Assembly: GCF_008035925.1 (NCBI RefSeq)
Contig: NZ_CP036264.1
Span: 2,662,443-2,726,442 of the forward strand
Direction: 5' to 3'
Source of the DNA: Stieleria maiorica
Lineage (GTDB): Bacteria > Planctomycetota > Planctomycetia > Pirellulales > Pirellulaceae
DNA: 64,000 nucleotides
A program made the position numbers and the translations under genes. Positions within the stretch are counted from its first letter, which is position 1. Every line of letters begins with the position of its first letter. A model generated the notes under the pieces. That model made no database searches, was not told the DNA's origin, and worked only from the letters and a program-made list of their open reading frames with translations. Positions 36,563 through 46,783 of this stretch are shown here, in pieces.

Positions 36563-36646
36563 CAGGCTTTAGCCGCCGGCTGTCGCTGCGATGCAGCGGC
36601 CGGGAATCGCCTCAAGGCTAGACACCAGCGTTTATGCCGTGCCATA
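36563..36646. repeat. Dispersed REP-like repeat, copy 1
   Basis: caggctttagccgcc...gtcgctgcg.tgcagcg...cgcctcaaggctagacaccagcg. Shared with 55591-55661 and 61995-62123. The paired words ggctttag and ctaaagcc (here with a mismatch) allow hairpins. Confidence 0.75.
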
Positions 36647-36747
36647 TGGTCTGGCCCATTGGGTTTTGCCGGGGCTTTGTCGCGCCGCGGTTGCGAAACG
36701 GTATCCTAGGAGATCTGAATGAGTTTTCCTTCACGAGAATCAAGAAC

Positions 36748-38097
36748 ATGATCTTAAGAATGATGTTGCTGATCGCCTGCCTGGGAGGCGTGTCGGTCAT
36801 TGCCGAGGATCGAATCCTGTTTAACTTCGACGACGCAGACGCTGCCGAGGGATGGCAAGCCGTCAACGATGGCGTGATGGGCGGTCGTTCCGATGGCCGC
36901 TTCGAAATCAACGACGACAGGAATTTCGAGTTCTTCGGCACGCTGTCGCTGGAAAACAACGGAGGCTTCGCATCGGTCAGATCGAGAGGTTCCAATCTTG
37001 GACTCAAAAATGGCGATTCCATTGTGATTCGAGTTCGCGGCGACGGTCGTGAATACAACCTCCGCCTTTATGTGCCACGTCGTGTCAGCCGGAATTCCTA
37101 CCAACAACCTTTCAAAACAAAAAGGGACGAATGGATCGAAGTCGTCTTGCCAATGGACAAGTTCGTGGCCACATGGCGAGGTCGAGTGTTTCCGAACGAG
37201 ACCTTTGTCCCCGATAACGTCACGGTCCTGGGAATTCAACTCAGCGACAAGCAGGCCGGACCGTTCAAGCTGGAGGTCGAATGGATCAAGGTACGGAAGG
37301 CCTCGACTGTCTCTGAGGCGATCAACGTGCGTCGTGACGTCGCTTATGTCGAAAACGGCCACGAGCGACAAAAACTGGATGTCTATGCGCCCCCCGAAGG
37401 CGATGACCATCCCATCGTGTTCTGGATTCACGGGGGCGGATGGCGAAAAGGAGACAAAGCTGGCGTCCAGAGCAAACCCAAGGCGTTCATCGAGAAGGGG
37501 TTTGTCTTCATCTCGGTCAACTACCGATTTGTGCCTGACGTAACGGTCAAGCAAATGACGAGTGACATCGCCAAGGCGATCAAGTGGGGCTACGATCATG
37601 CCGAAGACTACGGCGGTGATCGAGAATCGCTCTTCGTTGCCGGGCACTCCGCGGGTGCGCATTTGGCCGCTTTGGTTTGCACCGATGAACGTTATCTCGA
37701 GGCTGAAGGCCTGTCGCTCAGCAAAATCACCGGCTGCATCCCCGTCGACACCGCCGCCTATGATGTCGTAAGTCAGATCAAGAGCGCCGGCCCTCTGCGT
37801 GGCGGGCTCTACACGACTGTCTTCGGTAAAAGCGAAGCAAGCCAGAACGACCTGTCGCCGATCGCTCACGTGGCTGAGGGAAAAGGCATTCCGGCTTTCC
37901 TGATCCTGCACGTCGCCAGTCGCGCCGACTCGACGGCTCGCTCCCAGGCTTTCGCAGACGCCCTCAGGAAAGCTGTTGTTAATGCCAACAGTCTTGCCGC
38001 GGAAGGCAAGAACCATGGAACGATCAACAGGGAATTGGGATTGCCCGGTGATCCGCCCACGAAGGCGCTGTTTGAGTTTATCAATGGAGCGTTGTGA
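36748..38097 (+). CDS. CIA30-domain plus alpha/beta-hydrolase fusion
   Basis: 449 residues from ATG 36748. Signal peptide MILRMMLLIACLGGVSVIA. Residues about 20-190 are a CIA30-like beta sandwich (LFNFDDADAAEGWQAVNDGVMGGRSDG). Then comes a carboxylesterase/BD-FAE-type hydrolase with oxyanion HGGGW, nucleophile GHSAGAH, and a C-terminal KNHGTINRELG that gives the catalytic His. Probably an exported esterase on a polysaccharide or lipid substrate. The CIA30 domain may be a carbohydrate- or redox-related binding module; that is inference. Confidence 0.85.
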   Translation: MILRMMLLIACLGGVSVIAEDRILFNFDDADAAEGWQAVNDGVMGGRSDGRFEINDDRNFEFFGTLSLENNGGFASVRSRGSNLGLKNGDSIVIRVRGDGREYNLRLYVPRRVSRNSYQQPFKTKRDEWIEVVLPMDKFVATWRGRVFPNETFVPDNVTVLGIQLSDKQAGPFKLEVEWIKVRKASTVSEAINVRRDVAYVENGHERQKLDVYAPPEGDDHPIVFWIHGGGWRKGDKAGVQSKPKAFIEKGFVFISVNYRFVPDVTVKQMTSDIAKAIKWGYDHAEDYGGDRESLFVAGHSAGAHLAALVCTDERYLEAEGLSLSKITGCIPVDTAAYDVVSQIKSAGPLRGGLYTTVFGKSEASQNDLSPIAHVAEGKGIPAFLILHVASRADSTARSQAFADALRKAVVNANSLAAEGKNHGTINRELGLPGDPPTKALFEFINGAL

Positions 38098-38103
38098 GCG
38101 CCG

Positions 38104-38406
38104 ATGAACGACGCCAGAAAGCAACAGATTGTGCCGGGATTGTCCGTTAGTGCGTCCGGGCAAGCGACCGTCGATCCCTCACTCGCGGAGGTGCTGTTCG
38201 ACTTGGCGATCCGGCTCGAAGAATCGACGGATCTACCGGTCGATGTTGAGCATGTGTTGGCCGCCATCGTGCTTGCCGCTCGCGCGGGAGAGCTTACCCC
38301 GGAAACGCCGCTCTCGCCCGATGATCCGGCGCTCGTCGACAGCTTGGCGGTTCACGCGAAGACGATCTTCATGGACTACGGTGGCGAGGTCGGCAGAGAC
38401 GATTGA
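38104..38406 (+). CDS. Small hypothetical protein
   Basis: 100 residues, starting 6 nt after the preceding stop. PSLAEVLFDLAIRLEESTDLPVDVEHVLAAIVLAARAGEL is helical, and the rest is acidic. Likely in an operon with the fusion protein. No domain recognised. Confidence 0.65.
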   Translation: MNDARKQQIVPGLSVSASGQATVDPSLAEVLFDLAIRLEESTDLPVDVEHVLAAIVLAARAGELTPETPLSPDDPALVDSLAVHAKTIFMDYGGEVGRDD

Positions 38407-38516
38407 AGTCGAGACATTGAGAACCGAGAGCTTCCGTGGCCGCGATTGCTTGATCGTACTGAATTGAGCGGCAAGACATTCATGTGTTATGACGTTAAAC
38501 CGCTCGGCGACCATTT

Positions 38517-38729
38517 TACAGTCGAAGTGATGGTGAACCGAAATCATTCGTCTGTTCCACCGCAAGGTTCGTGATTTCGGGATTGATCAGCAATAGCAAC
38601 TCACCGGCCTGGACGTCCGCCTGGCCGGCGTCGACGACGCTCGCGTAGCGGAGCAGATTCTGGCATAATCGGGCGAAGGCGGGCTGACGATTGATTGCAT
38701 TTTTCGCCGTAAATCTTTCGTCGGCTTTA
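38517..38729 (-). pseudogene. Possible gene remnant
   Basis: A minus-strand frame without a start codon reads [18 protein letters not shown] followed by LLRYASVVDAGQADVQAGELLLLINPEI, which has protein-like composition. It lacks a start, and the plus strand here is the leader of the cytochrome gene. Could be chance. Confidence 0.3.
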
Positions 38730-38761
38730 CGAACACCTCAGGTACGCGGGACGGCAAACAC

Positions 38762-40699
38762 ATGAAAGCACAGAGCAAGATCCACAACCGTTTTCGTTTC
38801 GGTTTGACGATCTCGGCCCTGGGCATCGTATTGGCTTTGGCGCCGGCTTCGCCCTGTCGAGCAGAGCCTGAAGATGGTGTTGCGAACGAGGAAGCGCTTC
38901 GTACCGATGCCAGAAAGACTTTCCGAAAGAAGGTCGAGCCGTTCGTCAATCGATACTGCATCGACTGCCACGGTCCGCGTCCCGAAGCGGGACTCAATCT
39001 ACGGTCGGCACTTAACAGCCCTGAAAGCGCGACGTCATTCCTGCATTGGAAGAAGGCGGTTGCGAACGTCAAGGTCCACGACATGCCGCCCGAAGACGCG
39101 GGAGAGATTCCGACGGAGGAGGAGCGGCGTGAGTTCGCGCAGTGGATCGGCAAGCTGAAGTATCTGGCCGGGCGTGATCCCGGCCCCTTCGTGATCCGGC
39201 GTCTGAGCAAGGTGGAATACGGCAATACGCTGCGCGACCTGTATGGTGTGGCCCCGTCGATCGCAGGCAGCTTGCCAGAGGAAGTCGTCGGGGAGGGCTA
39301 TCTGAACTCCATCTCGCCTCTGCAATCGGAGCTGTTCCTCGGCATCGCCAACAAGTTGATCGAACAAGTCGTGGCACCGGAGGGGCAACGACCCAACGAA
39401 GTGCAAAGACGTCTGTTTGGCGAAACTCCTGCGGACGACAGCGATTTTCCCAGTGCGGCTCGAGAAGTTGCCCGCACGTTGGCTCGCGACGCCTACCGTC
39501 GTCCGCCCACCGAGGCGGAACTGGATGTATTGGTGGGGATCTTCGATCTCGGCCGCGAGCACCAGATGAATTACACGGCGTCGTTGGCGTTGATGTGGAA
39601 GGCGATCCTGGTCTCACCGCAATTTCTATTCATCACGCCTGCGGCAGGATTCGACTCGAAAGACGCCATCGTACCGCTGGACGATTATCAACTCGCCTCC
39701 CGCCTTTCTTATTTGCTGTGGTCGGCACCGCCTGACGCCCAGTTGTCTGCGCTGGCCGACAAGGGCCAGCTTCACAAACCCGAAGTATTGCGGGCCCAGG
39801 TGGCGCGGTTGCTAGATCACCAGCGATCGCGCGCTTTGTTTGACAGCTTCGGCGCCCAGTGGCTTGGCGTCAGTGGGCTAAAGAACCAGACGTTTGACCC
39901 AGACGTGTTTCCTGAGATGACTGCCGAACTGCGGACGGCGATGATGGATGAAGCACGCCTGTTTTTTGAGAGCATCGTGCGCGAGAACCAAAGCGTCTTT
40001 CGGTTCGTCGACAGCGACTACACCTTTCTTAATGAACCGCTCGCCAAGCTGTACGGCCTGGAGCAATCCGTTCAGGGGCCCGCAATGCGACAGGTCAAAC
40101 TGGAAGACCCCAATCGCGGTGGCATTCTCGGGATGCCGGCCACGTTGGCGTCGACATCGTTTCCAGGCCGCACCAGCCCCGTCAAGCGTGGTGTCTGGGT
40201 GCTCGAGCAGGTCCTGGGAGAACGCGTCCCGCCACCTCCACCGGATGTCCCCGAGTTGGAAGATCAACCGCAGAAGAACCTGGAAGGTCTGACGCTCCGC
40301 GAGCGGACCGAATTACACCAATCCGATCCGACTTGCGCCAACTGCCACAGGGTTCTCGACCCGATCGGTTTCGGGTTAGAGAACTTCGACGCGATTGGAC
40401 GCTGGCGCGAAAAGAATGACGCCGGTGTCGCGATCGATTCCGCGGGAGCACTTCCCGGTGACGCGCGTTTTTCGAACCCCGCAGAACTCAAACGCCTGTT
40501 GGCCGAGCGAAAATCAGACCTGGCTCGCAACCTGACTGAACGCTTGATGGCCTTCGCGTTGGGGCGGCAATTGGAAGGCTACGATGAAATCGTGATCGAC
40601 CAACTGATGGTCAAGATTGCCGAGGACGATTACCGAATGCGCACGGTGATCACCGAGGTGATCGCCAGTTATTTATTCACACACCGGAGAGTCCGATGA
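38762..40699 (+). CDS. Planctomycete cytochrome c-like protein (DUF1587/1592/1595/1588/1585)
   Basis: 645 residues. Signal peptide, then a haem-binding motif Cys66-Ile-Asp-Cys69-His70 (YCIDCHG). DUF1587 ([16 protein letters not shown]), DUF1595 and DUF1592 ([30 protein letters not shown]), DUF1588 ([34 protein letters not shown] and a second CANCH) and DUF1585 at the C-terminus are all readable. Proteins of this type are expanded in planctomycetes and are always followed by a DUF1552 partner, as here. Probably a periplasmic c-type cytochrome for polysaccharide or sulfated-substrate metabolism; the exact reaction is unknown. Confidence 0.95.
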   Translation: MKAQSKIHNRFRFGLTISALGIVLALAPASPCRAEPEDGVANEEALRTDARKTFRKKVEPFVNRYCIDCHGPRPEAGLNLRSALNSPESATSFLHWKKAVANVKVHDMPPEDAGEIPTEEERREFAQWIGKLKYLAGRDPGPFVIRRLSKVEYGNTLRDLYGVAPSIAGSLPEEVVGEGYLNSISPLQSELFLGIANKLIEQVVAPEGQRPNEVQRRLFGETPADDSDFPSAAREVARTLARDAYRRPPTEAELDVLVGIFDLGREHQMNYTASLALMWKAILVSPQFLFITPAAGFDSKDAIVPLDDYQLASRLSYLLWSAPPDAQLSALADKGQLHKPEVLRAQVARLLDHQRSRALFDSFGAQWLGVSGLKNQTFDPDVFPEMTAELRTAMMDEARLFFESIVRENQSVFRFVDSDYTFLNEPLAKLYGLEQSVQGPAMRQVKLEDPNRGGILGMPATLASTSFPGRTSPVKRGVWVLEQVLGERVPPPPPDVPELEDQPQKNLEGLTLRERTELHQSDPTCANCHRVLDPIGFGLENFDAIGRWREKNDAGVAIDSAGALPGDARFSNPAELKRLLAERKSDLARNLTERLMAFALGRQLEGYDEIVIDQLMVKIAEDDYRMRTVITEVIASYLFTHRRVR

Positions 40700-42066
40700 C
40701 AATCATTGATCGTCGAACCTATTTGAAAGGCGCCGGAGCCGCTCTCGCGCTGCCTCTGTTGGATGCCATGGGGTGGGCAGAAGCCAGTGGGAATCAAGCA
40801 TCCAAACCACCGATACGTCTCGGGTTCATGTACATGCCCCATGGCGTGATCATGGACCAGTTTTGGCCCGCCGATGCGGAGAGCTTCCTCACATCGCCGC
40901 CACCAGCACTCGAGTCCCTGCGGCCGATACTTGACCAGTGTTTGATGATGAAAGGCGTTTCAGGGGTTTCCAACGGTCCTTTCAAAGGCGCCCCCCACGC
41001 ACTCGAACTATCAACATGGCTCACCGCAGCGCTGCCGAACCCAGACAAACGCGACGAAATCAGCATCTCGATTTCAGCCGACCAGATCGCCGCAAACTAC
41101 GTTGGAGCGTTCACACCGTTGCCTTCGTTGGAACTAGCCACGATGCCTCAGACGTGGAAGGAGAACCAGGCAGGACTGAACGAAGCCTACTATTCGCACT
41201 GTAGCTTTCGCTCGCCGACTCAAGCGGTCCCGGCCGAGATCAATCCGCACAACGTGCTCAATCGCTTGTTCAACAAGCAGGAATCGAAGGGGCACGCATC
41301 CACGCCGATGAGCCCGCTGGACCGTCAATTGTTGGATCGAGTGCTCGCCGGCGCACGAGATTTGCGGCGCACGCTGCCCCCGACGGACCAGCATAAATTG
41401 GACGAGTACTTGGATAGCGTCCGTTCGGTGGAACGGAGGATTGCCGCCATCGAAATGCGACAGAAGGAGGCGGCTTTGGAGAAGGCCGGCGTTCGCTCCA
41501 GTCGCCGCCACGACTCGGACTCACCGCCGATCGAGATCAAGATTCCCGAAGGTGACAAACGCAGTGAATACATGCAGGTGATGTGCGACCTGAAGGTGCT
41601 GGCCTTTCAGACCGATACAACCCGCGTCTGCTCCTACATCGGTTCCACCCCAAACGGAGTGTCGTACCCCGAACTCGGATTCACCGACAAGCATCATTCG
41701 ACGACTCACCACAACAACCAGCAGGAGAAGGTCCGCAAGGTGGCCGCCATTACGAAGTTCAATGTCGATCAGTTTGCTTACATGGTCAAAAAGATGGCCG
41801 GTTTGCGAGAGGGTGACGGCTCGCTGCTGGATCACAGCATCATGATGTGGGGTTCCGGTCTCGAAGACGGCGATCGGCATACCCGAGAGAACCTGCCGTT
41901 CATCATCGCTGGTAAGGGGGGAGGCTCCATCAAGACAGGGAGATTCCTACCCGACACTCAGGGCAACCAGGGCGACCTGCTTACGACGCTGCTTTCATGC
42001 GCCGGGGTTCCGATTGACCGCCCGGTCGGCATCGCGACCAAGCAGCTTGATGAAATCAAAGCGTAA
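40696..42066 (+). CDS. DUF1552 protein
   Basis: 456 residues. ATGA overlap with the cytochrome gene. Tat-like leader [54 protein letters not shown] and the late [21 protein letters not shown] with [28 protein letters not shown] are the DUF1552 signature. Export by the Tat route suggests folding with a cofactor before export, and the protein likely works with the cytochrome partner. Confidence 0.95.
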   Translation: MTIIDRRTYLKGAGAALALPLLDAMGWAEASGNQASKPPIRLGFMYMPHGVIMDQFWPADAESFLTSPPPALESLRPILDQCLMMKGVSGVSNGPFKGAPHALELSTWLTAALPNPDKRDEISISISADQIAANYVGAFTPLPSLELATMPQTWKENQAGLNEAYYSHCSFRSPTQAVPAEINPHNVLNRLFNKQESKGHASTPMSPLDRQLLDRVLAGARDLRRTLPPTDQHKLDEYLDSVRSVERRIAAIEMRQKEAALEKAGVRSSRRHDSDSPPIEIKIPEGDKRSEYMQVMCDLKVLAFQTDTTRVCSYIGSTPNGVSYPELGFTDKHHSTTHHNNQQEKVRKVAAITKFNVDQFAYMVKKMAGLREGDGSLLDHSIMMWGSGLEDGDRHTRENLPFIIAGKGGGSIKTGRFLPDTQGNQGDLLTTLLSCAGVPIDRPVGIATKQLDEIKA

Positions 42067-42201
42067 GCCAACGATCGAATCAGAATTTAACATCGACGTC
42101 TTGATCCGAGCGGCAAAGAATAGCGGCAATCCCGGTCGCTCAATCGCGAGTCTTGCCTAGGCTTCCGTGACATCGACTGGGATTTCCGGAATGCCATCGC
42201 T

Positions 42202-44022
42202 TCAGAACACCTGGCCGGGAGTTGTTGTGCGGATACTCCATAACGTTCCTCCCGCGGTGACGAACAGCGTTTTTCCGTCGGCGCCTCCGAAGGCACAATT
42301 GGTGGTTTCGTCACGGGGGATTGCCACGAATTCCAGCAATTCGCCCGCAGGAGAAAACACGTAAATCCCAGCGGTAGGCGGATCTGCGGTTTCGTATGGC
42401 AGATTCGGACGATTCAGTCCGGCGGCAACGTAAAGCCTGCCTGCGGTGTCGAGCTTGAGGCCATCCGGACCCCGCGTTGATCCCCAGTCATGAATCAGCC
42501 TCTGTGTCGCGGTGTCAACGCTGCCATCGGGGTTCAGGTTGAATCGCCACAGCTTGCGCGCCCCGCCACGACTGTTGTTATTGTTGTCTGCGACATACAG
42601 GAATCGACCGTCCGACGTGATTGCGATCCCGTTGGGGCGGTCAACTTCATGCGTGATGATGCGGGCAATCCCACCGTCAGGATCCACTCGGTAAACGCCT
42701 TCCACTTGGCGGCCGGAATCATCCCGCATCTCGATGGAGGAACGATCACCATAACGCGGGTCGGTAAAATAAATCCGTCCCTTTGCATCAATGGCCAGAT
42801 CGTTGGGGGTGTTGAATTTCGTGTTCCGGAATTGGTCCGCCAGCACTTGCAGCGAACCATCCTGACTCCGCCGCACCAGACGTCGCTGAGCCGACTGGCA
42901 GATCACCAGGTTGCCTTGTTGGTCAAATTGCAGTCCGTTGGATCCGGCGTTGCGAAACCACACGCTTTGCTCTCCCGCCGGTGTGCGCCGATTGATGTTT
43001 CCTTCCCCGCTTGTCAACAGTCCCAGTTTCGGATGCCACGCCGGCCCCTCACCGGCTCCTGTTTCCTGCAGCAGTTCCGGCTTTGATGCGAATATGGATG
43101 CTTGACCCGCGGGTTCACGAAGCCGGATCGTTGCGGTCACAGGGAGATGATCCGAGAGCATTTCCGTGCAGGGGTCACGCAGGATCGCGACCGATTCCAC
43201 CTGATCACGCAGCGATGGAGAGACAAAGATGTAATCCAACCGGCGATCCGTCCCATGATCCTGATCGCTTACAAGTGCGCCCGGAAAGGTCCCGACGAAA
43301 GGTAGGTGAGGAGATCTGCGCGAGGCGATCAGATCCGTGTATCCCTGTTCCAGAATTGCCTGAATGCCGCCGTAGTCGATTCTTCCATCATTCAGATTGC
43401 GGGCTCCGGGGCTTTTCTGATCGAGGCTCCTGAAGAACGGAACCAGTTGCTGATCTGAGTCATACTGTGACTGGTCGGCTGGGGAGAACCCGTTGAAATC
43501 GCCGGCCAAGACGACTTTCGGATTCTGTTCGGGGAGTGAGTCGACATCCTGCTTCAACAGTGCGGCTTCATCGATCCGCCGCTGGAAATTGGAAGGATGA
43601 AAGTGGATCACATAAAACCAGATGCCCTGAATGCGACATCGAAGCAGACCATGGTGGAATCCTTGGCGAATTCGTTTCACATCCTGGATCGGATATCGGG
43701 AAGTGATCCCGGTGGGGAACCCGTCTTCCTTCAGTAGTACGGAATACGGATGCCCCCATGATTCCGCATCTGCTCGCAGTCTTTCCTCGGTGTAGGTGTT
43801 CAACTCCTGCAATGAAACGACATCGGGCGATTGAGCCTTCATCCAGCGTTTCCAGTCGGCATATCGCGGTTCAGTCTTTTTGGTGAACCCATACCACACA
43901 TTGTGCGTGATGATCCGCAGCTTTTCCGGCTTCGATTCGTCAGCCGACCAGGCGGACGCGGGCACGCAGATGACAAGGGTCAGCAGGATTGAAAGCAGCA
44001 ATTGAACTCTTGTTCGGGCCAT
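42202..44022 (-). CDS. Endonuclease/exonuclease/phosphatase plus SMP-30 fusion
   Basis: 606 residues from ATG 44022 with a signal peptide. The N-terminal domain has the EEP metal and active-site blocks: ITHNVWYG, VVSLQELNTY, LAGDFNGF, DRRLDYIFVSP and SDHLPVTATI. The C-terminal domain (from about residue 315) is an SMP-30/gluconolactonase-like propeller with GEGPAWHPKLG, NTPNDLAIDAKGRIYFTDPRYG, NGIAITSDGRFLYVADNNN and GPDGLKLDTAGRLYVAA. A secreted two-enzyme fusion of this kind is unusual. The partners could act on phosphodiesters and lactones. Confidence 0.9.
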   Translation of the reverse strand: MARTRVQLLLSILLTLVICVPASAWSADESKPEKLRIITHNVWYGFTKKTEPRYADWKRWMKAQSPDVVSLQELNTYTEERLRADAESWGHPYSVLLKEDGFPTGITSRYPIQDVKRIRQGFHHGLLRCRIQGIWFYVIHFHPSNFQRRIDEAALLKQDVDSLPEQNPKVVLAGDFNGFSPADQSQYDSDQQLVPFFRSLDQKSPGARNLNDGRIDYGGIQAILEQGYTDLIASRRSPHLPFVGTFPGALVSDQDHGTDRRLDYIFVSPSLRDQVESVAILRDPCTEMLSDHLPVTATIRLREPAGQASIFASKPELLQETGAGEGPAWHPKLGLLTSGEGNINRRTPAGEQSVWFRNAGSNGLQFDQQGNLVICQSAQRRLVRRSQDGSLQVLADQFRNTKFNTPNDLAIDAKGRIYFTDPRYGDRSSIEMRDDSGRQVEGVYRVDPDGGIARIITHEVDRPNGIAITSDGRFLYVADNNNNSRGGARKLWRFNLNPDGSVDTATQRLIHDWGSTRGPDGLKLDTAGRLYVAAGLNRPNLPYETADPPTAGIYVFSPAGELLEFVAIPRDETTNCAFGGADGKTLFVTAGGTLWSIRTTTPGQVF

Positions 44023-44140
44023 TAATGTATTCCGGAAAATTCTTGTAGTCTTGCACTGACCGGGCTGTCAAAAAACGAACGTGCGTAAGACAGCGAATCG
44101 GTCCGGCCGTCGGGTGAACGAAGGCCCAAAGCCGACTTGG

Positions 44141-44455
44141 TTCGGGTCGGTTGCGTGAGCGTACTTTAACACGCCGAGACTTCCACCGCTGGCCATCTGG
44201 ATGCTCGTTCGGCCAACATCGATCGGCTTGCGGAGCAGGCTGCGTTGCTCAACAACGCTCCTTACCAGGCATCGATCTGCAATCTGTCTCGGACCAGGCT
44301 TTGTCCCTCAACCCGGCAAGGGTCGTCTGTGGTAGCGGAATTCGCCAAGAATTCCGGCTTTTCCCGTGTGGACTGCTGCGCGTCGAAAGCCTTGGCGGCT
44401 TCCGCTACGGGTTGAGGGACAAAGCCTAACATTGTGTCTGGGATGCGGCCCGCGG
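44141..44455 (+). pseudogene. Sulfatase relic interrupted by a MITE
   Basis: The first part, ggttgcgtgagcgtactttaac, matches the leader of the sulfatase at 31638 (ggttgcttgagcgtactttcac). After a jump that omits the signal-peptide region, gttcggccaacatcgatcggc...gcatcgatctgcaatctgtctcggacc corresponds to sulfatase residues about 52-81 (ARANIDRLAEQ, ICNLSRT). The MITE at 44296-44427 follows, and then aacattgtgtctgggatgcggcc continues the same homology (IMYGMRP). Confidence 0.75.
44296..44427. mobile_element. 132-bp MITE with perfect 20-bp inverted repeats
   Basis: Ends aggctttgtccctcaacccg and its exact complement. An internal palindromic stretch (ggaattcgccaagaattcc) is present. No coding capacity. 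The partial copy is at 34505-34618. It sits inside the sulfatase relic. Confidence 0.85.
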
Positions 44456-44786
44456 TTACAAGACCACTGAATTGCAAGTGCGTCGAACAGAGCCCCCCGT
44501 TGGACATTCCCATCATGTGATTTGTTCAGCCTTGTTTTTGGGCCGCAGCAATTGCCGCAACGTCGTTTGCGTAAGACCGCCGGTGACGAAGTATTCGAGT
44601 TATCGTCAACAGCGAAGTGATGCGAACACGCGCGGGCAAGTTTTCCCAGAGGCGTCAACGCGCCACTGGTAGAAGCGTTGCGCCCTTTGCTTTGAACTTC
44701 CAAGTCGGCATTGTTAGACTGACCTACGACGAATCATCCGGTGCATCGGTGCAATCGAGAGCAGAGCCGTCGACATCGAGAATGCA
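44456..44786. other. Intergenic, no gene seen
   Basis: 330 nt between the relic and the channel gene without a recognisable feature. Confidence 0.4.
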
Positions 44787-46472
44787 ATGAAATCGTTCAC
44801 GACGCTGTACCTGCATTTTATGCGGAACCGTGCCAGTCGCCGTAATTTGCGGGTGCTGACCCAGTTCGCACTCTTGATGTTCGGGATGATTGCCATCTAC
44901 AGCGTGATCTTTCATCACCTGATGGCGTGGGAGGGTCGACGTTTTAGTTGGATCACGGGCATCTATTGGACGTTGACGGTGATGTCCACGCTGGGGTTCG
45001 GCGACATCACGTTTCACACGGATCTGGGGCGGCTCTTTTCGATGGTCGTCTTGATGAGCGGGACGTTGTTCATGCTGATCCTGCTGCCCTTCACTTTCAT
45101 TCAATTCTTCTATGCACCGTGGATGCAAGCCCAGGAAGCCGCACGGGCACCGCGTCAATTGCCCGCCAATACCGAGGGTCACGTGATTGTGACGGATTAC
45201 GGCCCGGTCGAGGCAGCGTTGATCAAAAGGCTGACGCAGTTCAAATACCCGTATGTGATACTCGTGTCGGATGTCGCGGAAGCTTTGCGACTTCACGACC
45301 TGGACTTGAAAGTCGTCGTTGGTGAATTGGACGACCCTGAGACCTACCGGCTGTTGCGCACCGAAACGGCGGCACTTGTGGCCACCATCGGCACCGACGT
45401 CATCAATACCAATGTCGCCTTCACGGCACGCGAAGTCTCCGAAACGGTGCCGATCGTTGCCACCGCCGCCAACGTGGCTTCGGTCGACATTTTGGAACTT
45501 GCCGGGTGCACGCGGGTGCTGGAACTCGCTGAAATGATGGGCCGGTCGCTGGCCCGACGCGTGATCGGTCGTGACGCCAAAACACACGTCATCGGGCAGT
45601 TTGATGATCTGTTGATCGCCGAGGCCAGCGCGGCCAGAACGCCGTTGGTCGGTCGAACGCTTCGCGACATTCGTCTACGTGATCACGTCAATCTGAGCGT
45701 GTCGGGAGTCTGGGAACGGGGACGCTACCAAAACGCGGGTCCCGACACGCTCATTACCGAGAATACGATCTTGGTCATGGCGGGCACCCGTGAGCAACTC
45801 GATGAATACGACAGTCTGTTTTGTATCTATCACTTCAGCAATGTTCCGATCGTGATTATCGGGTTCGGCCGTGTCGGGTCAGCAACCGCTCGTGGCCTTG
45901 AGCAGCAGGGCATTGATTTTCGGGTGGTGGAAAAAGACGAGCGGCGCAAGCACGATGACCGAGTGATCGTAGGCGACGCGGCCGACCTGGAAATCCTGAA
46001 GCAAGCGGGGATCATGGAAACGTCTGCGGTGGTGATTACGACCCACGACGACGCGCTCAATGTTTACCTGACGTTGTATTGCCGACGGTTGCATGCGGAC
46101 GTTCAGATCATCAGTCGTGCGACGCACGAACGTAATATCCATACACTTCACCGTGCCGGTGCCGATTTCGTCATCTCCGAGTCGTCTATGGGAGCCAACG
46201 TGATCTTCAATCTACTCCGACGCAGCGACGTCTTGCTGTTAGCCGAAGGGTTGGACGTTTTCAAAGTGCACGTGCCCTCGTCACTTGCCGGCAAGACGCT
46301 GGTTGAAAACGCCGTGCGGCAACGAACCGGTTGTAGCGTGATCGCCATTCAGGGCGACGAGGGACTGCTCGTCAATCCGGATCCAGACACGAAACTCCCG
46401 GCGAACGCGGAAATGTTTGTGATCGGTACCGAGGAATCGCAACAACGCTTCTTGGATTTGCACCTGGATTGA
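44787..46472 (+). CDS. K+ channel with two RCK/TrkA domains
   Basis: 561 residues. Two membrane helices flank the pore, with selectivity filter T68-LGFGD73. Two RCK units follow: the first begins HVIVTDYGPVEAALIKRL (degenerate nucleotide site), and the second IVIIGFGRVGSATARGLEQQG is a normal Rossmann dinucleotide site with RTK-like acidic switch GDAADLEILKQAGI. Each is trailed by a TrkA-C-type subdomain (APLVGRTLRDIRL, VPSSLAGKTLVENAV). A ligand-gated K+ channel of the inner membrane. Confidence 0.95.
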   Translation: MKSFTTLYLHFMRNRASRRNLRVLTQFALLMFGMIAIYSVIFHHLMAWEGRRFSWITGIYWTLTVMSTLGFGDITFHTDLGRLFSMVVLMSGTLFMLILLPFTFIQFFYAPWMQAQEAARAPRQLPANTEGHVIVTDYGPVEAALIKRLTQFKYPYVILVSDVAEALRLHDLDLKVVVGELDDPETYRLLRTETAALVATIGTDVINTNVAFTAREVSETVPIVATAANVASVDILELAGCTRVLELAEMMGRSLARRVIGRDAKTHVIGQFDDLLIAEASAARTPLVGRTLRDIRLRDHVNLSVSGVWERGRYQNAGPDTLITENTILVMAGTREQLDEYDSLFCIYHFSNVPIVIIGFGRVGSATARGLEQQGIDFRVVEKDERRKHDDRVIVGDAADLEILKQAGIMETSAVVITTHDDALNVYLTLYCRRLHADVQIISRATHERNIHTLHRAGADFVISESSMGANVIFNLLRRSDVLLLAEGLDVFKVHVPSSLAGKTLVENAVRQRTGCSVIAIQGDEGLLVNPDPDTKLPANAEMFVIGTEESQQRFLDLHLD

Positions 46473-46518
46473 TCATGGATTCCCAGTTTCGTCCGGAAAA
46501 GGTTCTTCCGGGAACTTA

Positions 46519-46770
46519 GTGGCAGCTCTCGGATACTCGGAGAAGCTCAAAAAATTGGCGGTTGATGTGCAGACTATCTTCATAGACTGCGCTGGTCGAT
46601 ACCAGTTGCAGCAGTGTGACGGCGTCCCAAACGACCGCCTTGACTCGTTTCTCCGCGGCGTGGCACGCGACGCCCCGGAAATCGAAAATCTTGGTAGAAA
46701 GACCTCGTATTGCGGCAAAGATTTAGACGCAAGTTACGAACATCGATTGGGCTTCACATTCCTCCGTTGA
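46519..46770 (+). CDS. Doubtful small protein
   Basis: 83 residues from GTG without a ribosome site. Composition resembles neither neighbour, and no domain is visible. Might be non-coding. Confidence 0.25.
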   Translation: MAALGYSEKLKKLAVDVQTIFIDCAGRYQLQQCDGVPNDRLDSFLRGVARDAPEIENLGRKTSYCGKDLDASYEHRLGFTFLR

Positions 46771-46783
46771 TATCACCATCGAA

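Noticed and set aside
36754-38163. 469-codon open frame antisense to the CIA30/hydrolase gene
   Set aside because: The plus-strand gene has catalytic motifs; the antisense frame has none.
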